Made by a program: the position numbers and the translations under genes | The notes under the pieces: generated by a model | What the model was told of the DNA's origin: nothing | Seen by the model: the letters and a program-made list of their open reading frames with translations, nothing else | Database searches by the model: none | Origin: Actinomycetota bacterium | GTDB taxonomy: Bacteria; Actinomycetota; Thermoleophilia; Miltoncostaeales; Miltoncostaeaceae | Length of the DNA: 64,000 bases | Assembly: GCA_016870155.1 (NCBI GenBank) | Contig: VGCE01000005.1 | Span: forward strand, 1-64,000 | Direction of reading: 5' to 3' | Part shown: positions 41,705 through 49,391 of the stretch, in pieces | Layout of the letters: the number at the start of each line of letters is the position of its first letter | Numbering within the stretch: the stretch's first letter is position 1

Positions 41705-42498
41705 TCCGACCCCGCAGGAAGGTCGATGCGCTCGATTGCCGTGGCCCGGCCGTCGGGCTGCGCGCGCACCAGCACGGCCTGCACGCGCACGTCGCCGGTG
41801 GCCGGCTCCCACCTGGCCGGCAGGCCGGTGAGGAACCTGCGCAGCACCGGCTCCTCGCGCACGCCGATCACCGAGTCGTGCGGGCCCGTCATGCCGATGT
41901 CGCTGATGTAGGCGGTGCCGCCGGCCAGCACCTTCTCGTCGGCGGTGGGCACGTGCGTGTGGGTTCCCAGCACCGCGGTGACGCGGCCGTCGAGGTGCCG
42001 CGCCAGGGCGATCTTCTCGCTGGTGGCCTCGGCATGGATGTCCACGATGATGAGCGGGGTCTCGCGCCGCATGCGGTCCACGAGGTCGTCGGCCACCGCG
42101 AACGGGCTCTGGGCGGCGTCGATGAACACCGAGCCGATGAGGTTGATCACGCCCACCCGGAAGCCCCCGCGGGCATCCACCACCACGGTGCCCGACCCCG
42201 GGCCGCGGGTGGTGAGGTTCGCGGGGCGGAGCACCCGGGAGTCCTCCTCGAGCGTCGTGAAGAACTCCGGCCGCCGGAATGTGTGGTTGCCGCCGGTAAG
42301 CACGTCGGCGCCGGCCACAAGCAGCGCCTCGGCCTGCTTGGGCGTGGTGCCCGACCCATGCGCGGCGTTCTCCGCGTTGACCACCACGATGTCCGGCTCG
42401 TGCTCGGCGCGCAGGCGCGGAAGGGCGTCCTCAGCCGCGCGCATGCCCACGCCGCCGAACACATCACCGATCACAAGCGCGGTGAAGCCCGAGGCCAC
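41701..42498 (-). CDS. ymdB: YmdB-family metallophosphoesterase
   Basis: A 265-residue metal-dependent phosphodiesterase. Metal-ligand motifs are in order: GDVFGG (Asp12), NAENAAHGSG, GGNH, IVDIHAEATSEK and GTHTHVPT. Family members hydrolyse cyclic nucleotides, and in Bacillus YmdB affects biofilm and motility choice. The GTG start lies directly next to the stop of the upstream M23-like gene, so the two form an operon. Confidence 0.9.
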   Translation of the reverse strand: MASGFTALVIGDVFGGVGMRAAEDALPRLRAEHEPDIVVVNAENAAHGSGTTPKQAEALLVAGADVLTGGNHTFRRPEFFTTLEEDSRVLRPANLTTRGPGSGTVVVDARGGFRVGVINLIGSVFIDAAQSPFAVADDLVDRMRRETPLIIVDIHAEATSEKIALARHLDGRVTAVLGTHTHVPTADEKVLAGGTAYISDIGMTGPHDSVIGVREEPVLRRFLTGLPARWEPATGDVRVQAVLVRAQPDGRATAIERIDLPAGSD

Positions 42499-43266
42499 CT
42501 ACACCCCCGGCCCGGTGGCCTGGCGCAGGAGCTCCACCTGCACGTTGTTGCCGGCGTCGTTGGTGTAGCGGGCGATATCGAAGCGCGCCACGCGCGAGAG
42601 GTCGCGCACGCGCCCGAGCACGGTGCGCCCGGCGCCGACGGCCGTGCCCACCCGCGGCACCACGCCGTCGGGACCGGGCTCGATGTGGTTCACGCGAACC
42701 GCGACGTCGGGCACGCCCGCAGGGGTGATGACCATCTCGAGGCCCTCCGGGCGGCCTGCGATGCGATGCGGGATGACAGCCGTGATCACGCCGTCCACCG
42801 GGCTGTACACCCTGGTGCCCGCGGCCGCGCCGACGTCCACGCCGGAGGTGCCCGCCGCACCGCCCTCGTCGGATGCGAGGTTGTGCGCCACCCCGGACGC
42901 CGGTGCCATGTTCACCGCGCCCGGCTCGGTGGCCGAGTGGAACAGCACCGCGGTCACCTGCTTCTCGGCGACCGGGAGCACCACCTCCACCTGCCCGGCG
43001 CGCGCGAGCACCACGCGCTGGGGCGCCGACGCATCGGCGATGGCCGACGGCGGCACGGGCGATGCGACCTGCCCGCTGTGCGCTGTGGCATCCCCGCCCG
43101 ATGCGGTGTCGTAGAACGCCAGCACGATGGCCGCGATGACGACGGCCACCAGCACCGCGGGTGCGACCACGGTGAGCATCACGCGGTTGCTCCTGTGGCG
43201 GTCCGCCTGGCGCCGCACGGCGCGCCGCGACCGCAGTTCGTCTCTCGTGAGGGGCGGCATGGGCAC
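42499..43266 (-). CDS. membrane protein with degenerate M23/LytM-like domain
   Basis: A 255-residue protein: a basic cytoplasmic start (LTRDELRSRRAVRRQADRH), one membrane helix (about 30-52) and an extracytoplasmic domain. The segment GVDVGAAAGTRVYSPVDGVITAV (about 143-165) has the LytM shape HxGxDIxAxxGTPVYA, but the first zinc-binding His is replaced (TSGVD) and only one His remains in NHIEPG. It is therefore predicted to be inactive and possibly a wall-binding or activator protein. The start is GTG at 43266 or ATG at 43260; TAGCCT at 43276-43271 favours neither clearly. It overlaps nothing upstream. Confidence 0.6.
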   Translation of the reverse strand: MPMPPLTRDELRSRRAVRRQADRHRSNRVMLTVVAPAVLVAVVIAAIVLAFYDTASGGDATAHSGQVASPVPPSAIADASAPQRVVLARAGQVEVVLPVAEKQVTAVLFHSATEPGAVNMAPASGVAHNLASDEGGAAGTSGVDVGAAAGTRVYSPVDGVITAVIPHRIAGRPEGLEMVITPAGVPDVAVRVNHIEPGPDGVVPRVGTAVGAGRTVLGRVRDLSRVARFDIARYTNDAGNNVQVELLRQATGPGV

Positions 43267-43315
43267 GGAAAGGCTAGACCAGAGCCCGCGGGGCTCCGGC
43301 CCCGGGGGGCCGCGA

Positions 43316-43321
43316 TACGAT
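43316..43321 (+). promoter_or_regulatory. -10 hexamer of leaderless permease transcript
   Basis: TACGAT, then 7 bases, then ATG at 43329. It contains the in-frame ATG at 43320, which is therefore unlikely to be the start. Confidence 0.5.
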
Positions 43322-43328
43322 GCCGGGC

Positions 43329-44585
43329 ATGAGCAGCCGCCAGGCCACAGTGCCGCCGTGGGTATGGATCGGCGCGGCAGCGGCCATCGTCGTGATGGTG
43401 TGGATCGCCGGCCAGACGCTCAGCCGCGTGCTGTTCATCTTCCTGGTGTCGGTGGTCATCGCGCTGCTGCTCAACCCGCTCGTGCGCATGGTGCGCCGAA
43501 TGCACGTGCCACGCGGCCTCGCGGTGGCCACGGTGGTCCTCTCGTTCCTGGGGGTGGTGGCCGCGGCCATCGTGCTGCTCATCCCCCCGATCCAGGAGCA
43601 AATCAACACCATCCGGGCCAACCTGCCGCTCTACACCGACCAGGCACAGCGCCAGGTGCAGACGCTGCAGGGCTTCTTCGACCGCAACAGCATCGACGTG
43701 GACGTGCAGGAGCGCGCGGCGGCGGCGTTCGCGGCCATCAAGGGGTGGGCCAACGACCTCTCGGGCAACGCGGTGTCGTACTCGCTCAGCGCCCTCGGCG
43801 CGCTGATCATCATCATCATCATCATCGTCGCCGCGGTGTACATGCTGCTCGACGCCCCGAAGATCGCCCGCGCGGCGCGGCGGCTCGGCGGCGCGTCGGC
43901 CTCGCAGTTCCTGGTGCGCACCGAGCGCACCCTCGTGGAGTACATCAAGGCCCAGACCCTCGTCTGCCTCATCATCGCCGTCAGCACCGGGGTGGTGCTG
44001 TGGATCTTCGGCGTCACCGGGGTGTTCCCGCAGGGGGCCACCTACGCGGTGCTGTTCGCGGCCTGGATCTTCTTGATGGAGTTCATCCCCTACATCGGGC
44101 CGATACTCGGCGCCATCCCGCCCGTGCTGCTGGCGCTCTTCATCTCGCCGTGGACCGCCCTGTGGGTGCTCATCGCGTTCATCGCGATCCATCAGTTCGA
44201 GGGTCATGTGGTGGTGCCGCAGGTGATGGGCGACGCCGTGGGCGTGCATCCGCTGGTGGTCATCTTCGGGGTGCTCATCGGCGAGGAGCTCTATGGGTTC
44301 ATCGGCATCATCCTGGCCGTCCCCGTGGTGGTCATCCTCAAGGAGACCTCGGTGTACCTGAGCGAGCGCATGGGGTGGTTCGGCCTCACGCCCGCCCCCG
44401 CCGGCCCACCGGGAGGCATGGCGTCCGAGGCATCCGAGCAGGACACCCTCACGGGCCTCACGCCGCCGCCGCGCCGTTCCACCACGCCGGCCCAGGCCAC
44501 GGCGGGTGCGCCTGACGACGGAGACACCATGGACGTCACCCCCGTCACCCCCGCGCAGCCCGCGCGCCCGACCGGCGCGGACTGA
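43329..44585 (+). CDS. AI-2E/PerM family transporter
   Basis: A 418-residue membrane protein of the AI-2 exporter (PerM) family. About seven to eight helices are seen, with the family's long central soluble region (about 85-160) and the motifs FIPYIGPILGAIP and GVHPLVVIFGVLIGEELYGFIG near the end. Members export AI-2, indole or sodium/protons; the substrate here is unknown. The C-terminal 60 residues are Thr/Pro-rich and probably unfolded. The start is moved to 43329 to fit a leaderless promoter. The ABC gene follows after 3 bases. Confidence 0.85.
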   Translation: MSSRQATVPPWVWIGAAAAIVVMVWIAGQTLSRVLFIFLVSVVIALLLNPLVRMVRRMHVPRGLAVATVVLSFLGVVAAAIVLLIPPIQEQINTIRANLPLYTDQAQRQVQTLQGFFDRNSIDVDVQERAAAAFAAIKGWANDLSGNAVSYSLSALGALIIIIIIIVAAVYMLLDAPKIARAARRLGGASASQFLVRTERTLVEYIKAQTLVCLIIAVSTGVVLWIFGVTGVFPQGATYAVLFAAWIFLMEFIPYIGPILGAIPPVLLALFISPWTALWVLIAFIAIHQFEGHVVVPQVMGDAVGVHPLVVIFGVLIGEELYGFIGIILAVPVVVILKETSVYLSERMGWFGLTPAPAGPPGGMASEASEQDTLTGLTPPPRRSTTPAQATAGAPDDGDTMDVTPVTPAQPARPTGAD

Positions 44586-44588
44586 CCG

Positions 44589-45278
44589 GTGCGCACGGGC
44601 AGCCCGCTGCTGGGCGCGCGCGGCATCACGCGCCGGTACGGAACCGTGGAGGCCCTCGCGCCGCTCGACCTCTCCATCGCACGTGGCGAGCGCATCGCGC
44701 TGACGGGGCCCAACGGCGCCGGCAAGACCACCCTGCTCACCATGCTCGCCGGCGTGCAGGCGCCTAGCGACGGCGTGCTCGAATGGGCCGGCGGCGCGGC
44801 GGCCCCCGTGGGCTGGGTGCCCCAGCGCCCGGCGCTCTACCCGCGCCTCACCACCCGTGAGAACCTTCGCCTGTTCGCGGGCCTCGAGGGCTCGTCCGAC
44901 CCCGGCGCCACGGCTGACGCGCTCATCCGGCGCGCCGACCTCGGGGAGTTCGCCGACCGGCGCGCGGGGGCCCTGTCCACCGGCACGCTGCAGCGCCTCA
45001 ACCTGGCCATCGCCCTCGCGGGCTCGCCGAGCCTGCTGTTGCTGGACGAGCCCACGGGCACGCTGAGCCCCGACCAGCGCGTGCGCCTCTGGGGGTGGCT
45101 GGACGACCTGGTGCGCACCGACGACATGGCGCTGGTGTTCTCCACGCAATCCACGGACGAGGCCGCGCGCAACGCCGACCGCGTGCTGGTGCTGGCCCAC
45201 GGACGCCTGCTGCACGACGGCCCCGCCGAGGCCCTCGACGAGGCGGGCTTCATGGCCCTGCTGGGAGACGCGGCATGA
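44589..45278 (+). CDS. ABC transporter ATP-binding protein
   Basis: A 229-residue ATPase. Walker A GPNGAGKTT, Q-loop VPQRPALYP, signature ALSTGTLQRLNLA (a STG variant of LSGGQ), Walker B LLLLDEPTGTL and the switch region at STQSTDE (the His is replaced by Gln). Such variants occur in ABC-2-type exporters. It pairs with the membrane protein that overlaps its end by 4 bases. GTG at 44589 is 4 bases after the permease gene; a shared transcript is likely. Confidence 0.85.
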   Translation: MRTGSPLLGARGITRRYGTVEALAPLDLSIARGERIALTGPNGAGKTTLLTMLAGVQAPSDGVLEWAGGAAAPVGWVPQRPALYPRLTTRENLRLFAGLEGSSDPGATADALIRRADLGEFADRRAGALSTGTLQRLNLAIALAGSPSLLLLDEPTGTLSPDQRVRLWGWLDDLVRTDDMALVFSTQSTDEAARNADRVLVLAHGRLLHDGPAEALDEAGFMALLGDAA

Positions 45279-46624
45279 GGGCGCTGCGGGCCGGGCGGCT
45301 GCTGTTCGCCAAGGACCTGCGCGTGCTCGGCCGCAGCCAGGGGCTGCTGGCAGTACTCATCGGATATCCCATCGTCATCGCCATCCTGCTGGCCATCGCG
45401 CTGTCGGGCGGCGACCGTCGGCCGGCCATCGCCTTCGTCAACCTCGACGCCGGGGCCCGCACGGTGCAGGTGGGCGACGACCGCCTGTCGGTGGACGACT
45501 ACGCCAGCCGCCTCGAGGACGACGTCGACCTGGTGCGCCTCACCCCGCAGCAGGCGCAGGACGCCCTGGCCGACGGCCGCGTGAGCGCCGTGCTCACGGT
45601 GCCCGAGGGCTTCATCACCGACCTGCAGTCAGGGCTCAAGCCGCCGGTGCTGCAGCTGGCCACCAACCCCCGCTCTCCGATCGAGGCGCAGGCGATCGAG
45701 CGCAACCTCGAGTCGGCGGTGTTCCGCCTCAACCAGGCGCTCGCCACCGCCTACGTCAAGCAGGTGCTCAACCTCGTCGACCTCATCCAGAAGGGCGGCA
45801 CCATCGGCATCTTCGGGAGATCGGGCACGCTTCTCGGACTGCAGGAGAGCGACCGCAACCTGCGGCAGGTGCAGCGCGCGCTGATCGCCGACGGCAAGCC
45901 CGCGCTCGCCAAGAAGGTGGCTGCGCTGCGCGACTACGTCACCGGCGTGGGCGGCAACCTGGAGCTCGCCAAGCCCGCCGCCCAGGCGATCGCCAGCCCC
46001 ATCCGCCTTGAGGTACGCGAGGGCCCACCCGGGCGCGAGCCGCTCTCGGCGCTGGGCATCGCGGGCGCGCTGGTGGTGGGCATCGGCCTGGTGGGCGTGC
46101 TGCTTGCCGCGGCGCTGCTCTCGGCCGAGCGCGAGGACCACGTGCTCTCGCGACTGGGTCGCGGCCTCACGGGTGCCGGCACCATCATCGCGCAGAAGGC
46201 CCTGCTCGCCGCCATCGCCTGCACCGTGGTGGGCTACGTGCTGCTGGGCGTGGTGGCGCTCAGCACGTCGATCACCATCGGCAGGTGGCTGCTGTGGCTG
46301 CCCGCGCTGCTGCTGGCGGGCCTGGCATCGGGTGCGTTCGGGCTGCTGGTGGGCGCCCTCGCGCGCGAGACGCGCACCGCGCTGCTGGCTGGCCTCATGA
46401 TCGCCCTGCCGCTCGCGGTGATCGCGCTCATCCCCGGCAACGACATCGCCTACTGGGCAAGCGCCGTCGCGGGCTTCGGCCCCGCCGCCCGCGTGTTCCA
46501 GGGCCTCCTGGTGGACCCCGACATCACATCATCCACCTACATCGGCATGGGAATCCTCGCCGTGGTGGCCCTGGTGTACGGCGTGGCCGCGCGCGTGGCG
46601 CTGGGCCGCCGCATGCACGCCTAG
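45275..46624 (+). CDS. ABC-2-type permease with large outer domain
   Basis: A 449-residue membrane component. A first helix (about 22-42, LLAVLIGYPIVIAILLAIAL) is followed by an extracytoplasmic domain of about 210 residues (about 45-255) and a cluster of about five helices to the end. This is the YhgE/ABC-2 or NatB plan for exporters of unknown cargo. The substrate cannot be named. Start and stop overlap the upstream ATPase and the convergent aat gene (CTAG), respectively. Confidence 0.8.
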   Translation: MRALRAGRLLFAKDLRVLGRSQGLLAVLIGYPIVIAILLAIALSGGDRRPAIAFVNLDAGARTVQVGDDRLSVDDYASRLEDDVDLVRLTPQQAQDALADGRVSAVLTVPEGFITDLQSGLKPPVLQLATNPRSPIEAQAIERNLESAVFRLNQALATAYVKQVLNLVDLIQKGGTIGIFGRSGTLLGLQESDRNLRQVQRALIADGKPALAKKVAALRDYVTGVGGNLELAKPAAQAIASPIRLEVREGPPGREPLSALGIAGALVVGIGLVGVLLAAALLSAEREDHVLSRLGRGLTGAGTIIAQKALLAAIACTVVGYVLLGVVALSTSITIGRWLLWLPALLLAGLASGAFGLLVGALARETRTALLAGLMIALPLAVIALIPGNDIAYWASAVAGFGPAARVFQGLLVDPDITSSTYIGMGILAVVALVYGVAARVALGRRMHA

Positions 46625-47259
46625 TCACTGTCGCGCAGCGCGCGCGCGAGCATCGCGAGGAAATCGTCATGGGTCACCTTGCGGGCGCCGAAGCGCTGCA
46701 CGTGCGGGGACATCATCTGCACGTCGATCACCTCTGCGCCGATGTCGGCGGCCACCGCCAGCAGCGCAGCCAGCGCGGCGTTGCCGGCGTCGGGCGCGCG
46801 GTGGAACATGCTCTCGGCGGTCACGAACCTGCGCAGCCACACCCCGAACAGGCCGCCCACCAGCCGGTCGCCGTCCCAGGCCTCCACGCTGTGCGCGATG
46901 CCCTCGGCATGCAGGGCGTCATAAGCCGCTGCCAGGCGCGGCGTGAGCCACATGCCGGCCCGCTCGCCGCCGCACGCGCGCACCACGTCGGCGAAGGCCG
47001 TGTCCACGCGCACGCCGTAGCCACGACGGCGCAGCATGCGCCGCACGGTGGGGGGCACACGGGCGTCGGCGGGCACGATCACCGCCCGGGGGTCGCTTAT
47101 GTACCAGCCCACGGGTCCGGTGGCGCCCTCGTCATCCATTGGGAATGCGCCCTGCAGGTAGCCCTGAACCATCTGCCCGGGTGCGAGGCCCGCGCGACCG
47201 AGCGCCGTGATGGACGTCCCGGCCTCGTGATCACCCGGCGGGTCTGGCTCGTGAGCCAC
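46621..47259 (-). CDS. aat: leucyl/phenylalanyl-tRNA-protein transferase
   Basis: A 212-residue enzyme that adds Leu or Phe to N-terminal Arg/Lys of proteins, marking them for ClpS-ClpAP. Family motifs: QGYLQGAFPMDDE, WYISDPRAVI, AYDALHAEGIAHSVEAWDGDRLVGGLFGVWL (in pieces), ESMFHRAPDAGNAAL and DVQMMSPHVQRFGA. The longer frame would put the ATG at 47286 on top of the hemB start. GTG at 47259 is preferred because TATCGT (47272-47267) sits 7 bases upstream. A ClpS partner is not in the window. Confidence 0.88.
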   Translation of the reverse strand: MAHEPDPPGDHEAGTSITALGRAGLAPGQMVQGYLQGAFPMDDEGATGPVGWYISDPRAVIVPADARVPPTVRRMLRRRGYGVRVDTAFADVVRACGGERAGMWLTPRLAAAYDALHAEGIAHSVEAWDGDRLVGGLFGVWLRRFVTAESMFHRAPDAGNAALAALLAVAADIGAEVIDVQMMSPHVQRFGARKVTHDDFLAMLARALRDSD

Positions 47260-47266
47260 GAAAGCG

Positions 47267-47276
47267 ACGATACACT
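47267..47276. promoter_or_regulatory. overlapping divergent -10 boxes (aat / hemB)
   Basis: ACGATACACT reads TACACT on + (8 bases to the hemB ATG) and TATCGT on - (7 bases to the aat GTG). They share one TA step, as at 31743-31752. Confidence 0.5.
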
Positions 47277-47284
47277 CGGCGGTC

Positions 47285-48304
47285 ATGCAGGTTCCGATCA
47301 CTCAGGCCGGCGCCGCCACCGGGATCTTCCCGGCCGTGCGCCACCGCAGACTTCGCCGCACCGAGGGCATCCGCCGCCTGGTGCGCGAGGCCGTGCCGCG
47401 CCCATCGCAGCTGGTGCTGCCGATGTTCGCGGTGGAGGGGTCCGGCGTGCGCCAGCTGGTGGACGCCCTGCCCGGCGTGGCCCGTCTGTCGCCCGACCAG
47501 CTGGTGCACGATGCCCGCGCCGCCCACGCCGCGGGCATCGGCGGCGTGCTGCTGTTCGGGGTCACCGACCAGAAGGATCCCTCCGCCACATCGGCCCACG
47601 CCGACGACGGCGTGGTGCAACAGGCGGTGCGCGCGCTGAAAGCCGCGCTGCCCGACCTGGTGGTGATCACCGACGTGTGCCTGTGCGCCTATACCGACCA
47701 CGGCCACTGCGGCCTGCTGGACGACGACGGCGAGGTGGACAACGACCCCTCGCTCGAGGTGCTTGCGCGCACGGCCGTGAGCCACGCGGACGCCGGCGCC
47801 GACGTGGTGGCCCCCAGCGACATGATGGACGGCCGCGTGGCGGCAATCCGCCAGGCGCTCGACGACGCCGGGCACCAGGGCGTGGCGATCATGAGCTACT
47901 CGGCCAAGTACGCATCGGCCTTCTACGGCCCCTTCCGCGAGGCCGCCGGATCGGCCCCCGGCCACGGCGACCGCCGCGGGTACCAGATGGACCCGCCCAA
48001 TGCGCGCGAGGCTGTGCGCGAGGTACGCGAGGACCAGGCCGAGGGCGCCGACATGGTGATGGTGAAGCCCGCGGCCACCTACCTCGACGTCATCCGCGCG
48101 GTGCGCGAGGCCACCGACCTTCCGCTGGCTGCCTACCACGTGAGCGGCGAGTACTCGATGATCAAGGCGGCCGCCGGGCGCGGATGGCTCGACGAGCGCC
48201 GGGCGATGCTGGAGACCCTCACGGCGATCGTGCGGGCGGGCGCCGACATCGTCATCACATACGCGGCCGTGGATGCGGCGCGGTGGATCCAGGAGGAGCG
48301 ATGA
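47285..48304 (+). CDS. hemB: delta-aminolevulinic acid dehydratase (porphobilinogen synthase)
   Basis: A 339-residue enzyme condensing two 5-aminolevulinates to porphobilinogen. The Schiff-base lysines lie in MSYSAKYASAFYGPF and MVKPAATYLD. The active-site metal loop CLCAYTDHGHCG contains three cysteines, so it is the zinc-dependent type. The ATG at 47285 gives a 24-residue lead before RRTEGIRRLV and follows a leaderless -10. It is the first gene of the heme/quinone cluster; its stop overlaps the next ATG by 4 bases. Confidence 0.94.
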   Translation: MQVPITQAGAATGIFPAVRHRRLRRTEGIRRLVREAVPRPSQLVLPMFAVEGSGVRQLVDALPGVARLSPDQLVHDARAAHAAGIGGVLLFGVTDQKDPSATSAHADDGVVQQAVRALKAALPDLVVITDVCLCAYTDHGHCGLLDDDGEVDNDPSLEVLARTAVSHADAGADVVAPSDMMDGRVAAIRQALDDAGHQGVAIMSYSAKYASAFYGPFREAAGSAPGHGDRRGYQMDPPNAREAVREVREDQAEGADMVMVKPAATYLDVIRAVREATDLPLAAYHVSGEYSMIKAAAGRGWLDERRAMLETLTAIVRAGADIVITYAAVDAARWIQEER

Positions 48305-49386
48305 GCACCACCCGGGAGACCCCCCGCGTGCGGCACAAGCCGGATGAGGTGGACCAGCGTCTGCTCAACGAGCTGCAGGCGGGAATCCCCATGGACCACC
48401 GACCGTTCCTCGACATCGCCGAGAGGGCCGCCATCGGCGAGGACGAGGTGCTGGCCCGCATGGCCGTGCTGAAGGACGCCGGGATCATCCGGCAGGTCTC
48501 GGCCATCTTCGACACCCGGGCGCTGGGCTACGAGAGCACCCTGGTGGCAGCCGCGTACCCGGATGACCGGCTCTTCGCGGCCGCGAAGGTCATCAATGGC
48601 CACCCCGGCGTGAGTCACAACTACCGGCGCACGCACCACTTCAACATGTGGTTCACCCTCGCCGTGGAGCCCGACGCGCGCATGTCCATCGAGGACACCC
48701 TCGAGGTGCTGGCGCGCGAGACCGGCGCGATCTCCATGCGCATCCTCCCCACCCTCACGCTCTACAAGATCAACGTACAGCTCGACATGACCGGCGAGCG
48801 GGGCACCACCGCGCGCGCCGAGCCCATGGCGCCGCCGCAGCGGGGCGATGGCAACCCGCCGGGTGACGAGGACCGCGAGGCGATCCTGATCCTCCAGGAG
48901 GACCTTCCCCTGGTGCCCGAGCCCTTCGCCGTGTGGGCGGATGCCGCCGGGTGGGACACCGACCGCCTTCTGGCCAAGGGCCGCGAGCTGCAGCAGCGCA
49001 CGCTCATGCGCCGCTTCGCCGCCGTGCTGAACCACCGCAAGGCGGGCTTCGGCGCCAACGGCATGGCCGTGTGGAAGGTGCGGCCCGACGTGGTGGACGA
49101 CTTCGGCAGCCGCATGGCGTCGTTCTCGTCTGTGTCGCACTGCTACCGCCGGCCGGTGTACGACGACTGGCCCTACAGCCTCTTCACCATGGTGCATGCG
49201 CGCTCCAGGGACGCCTGCGAGGAGACCATCGCCGCGCTGGCCGACGAAGCCGGCCTGGGTGACGACGACTACGCCGTGCTCTACTCGACCTTCGAGTTCA
49301 AGAAGGTGCGACTGCGCTACTACTCGCCCGAGTACCGCGCGTGGGAGGACCTGGCGCTGGCGGGATCCCCGCTGCCGGTGGCCTGA
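48301..49386 (+). CDS. fused AhbA-AhbB-like siroheme decarboxylase
   Basis: A 361-residue protein made of two related halves of the Lrp/AsnC fold (about 15-165 and 195-345), each with an HTH-like helix pair and a RAM-like beta domain. The first half ends with HNYRRTHHFNMWFT and the second with HCYRRPVYDDWPYSLFTMVHA, close to the active-site motifs of AhbA and AhbB, which remove acetate carboxyls of siroheme. It is often misnamed Lrp/AsnC regulator. Lying between hemB and hemL, it points to heme made by the siroheme route; AhbC, AhbD and siroheme genes are outside the window, so this is unproved. Confidence 0.75.
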   Translation: MSTTRETPRVRHKPDEVDQRLLNELQAGIPMDHRPFLDIAERAAIGEDEVLARMAVLKDAGIIRQVSAIFDTRALGYESTLVAAAYPDDRLFAAAKVINGHPGVSHNYRRTHHFNMWFTLAVEPDARMSIEDTLEVLARETGAISMRILPTLTLYKINVQLDMTGERGTTARAEPMAPPQRGDGNPPGDEDREAILILQEDLPLVPEPFAVWADAAGWDTDRLLAKGRELQQRTLMRRFAAVLNHRKAGFGANGMAVWKVRPDVVDDFGSRMASFSSVSHCYRRPVYDDWPYSLFTMVHARSRDACEETIAALADEAGLGDDDYAVLYSTFEFKKVRLRYYSPEYRAWEDLALAGSPLPVA

Positions 49387-49391
49387 GGCCC

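Noticed and set aside
43320-43331. Start of the AI-2E permease at ATG 43320
   Set aside because: This ATG overlaps the predicted -10 TACGAT; ATG 43329 lies at the expected leaderless distance.
39254-45215. Long antisense or alternate-frame open frames (for example 39254-41245 minus, 43179-45215 minus, 40165-43332 plus)
   Set aside because: They lie opposite or out of frame with well-supported genes, are rich in His, Arg and Gly, and carry no domain motif. High GC removes stop codons in these frames.
48301-49386. Lrp/AsnC transcription factor
   Set aside because: Two halves carry AhbA/AhbB active-site motifs and the gene lies between hemB and hemL; the DNA-binding fold alone is not enough to call a regulator.
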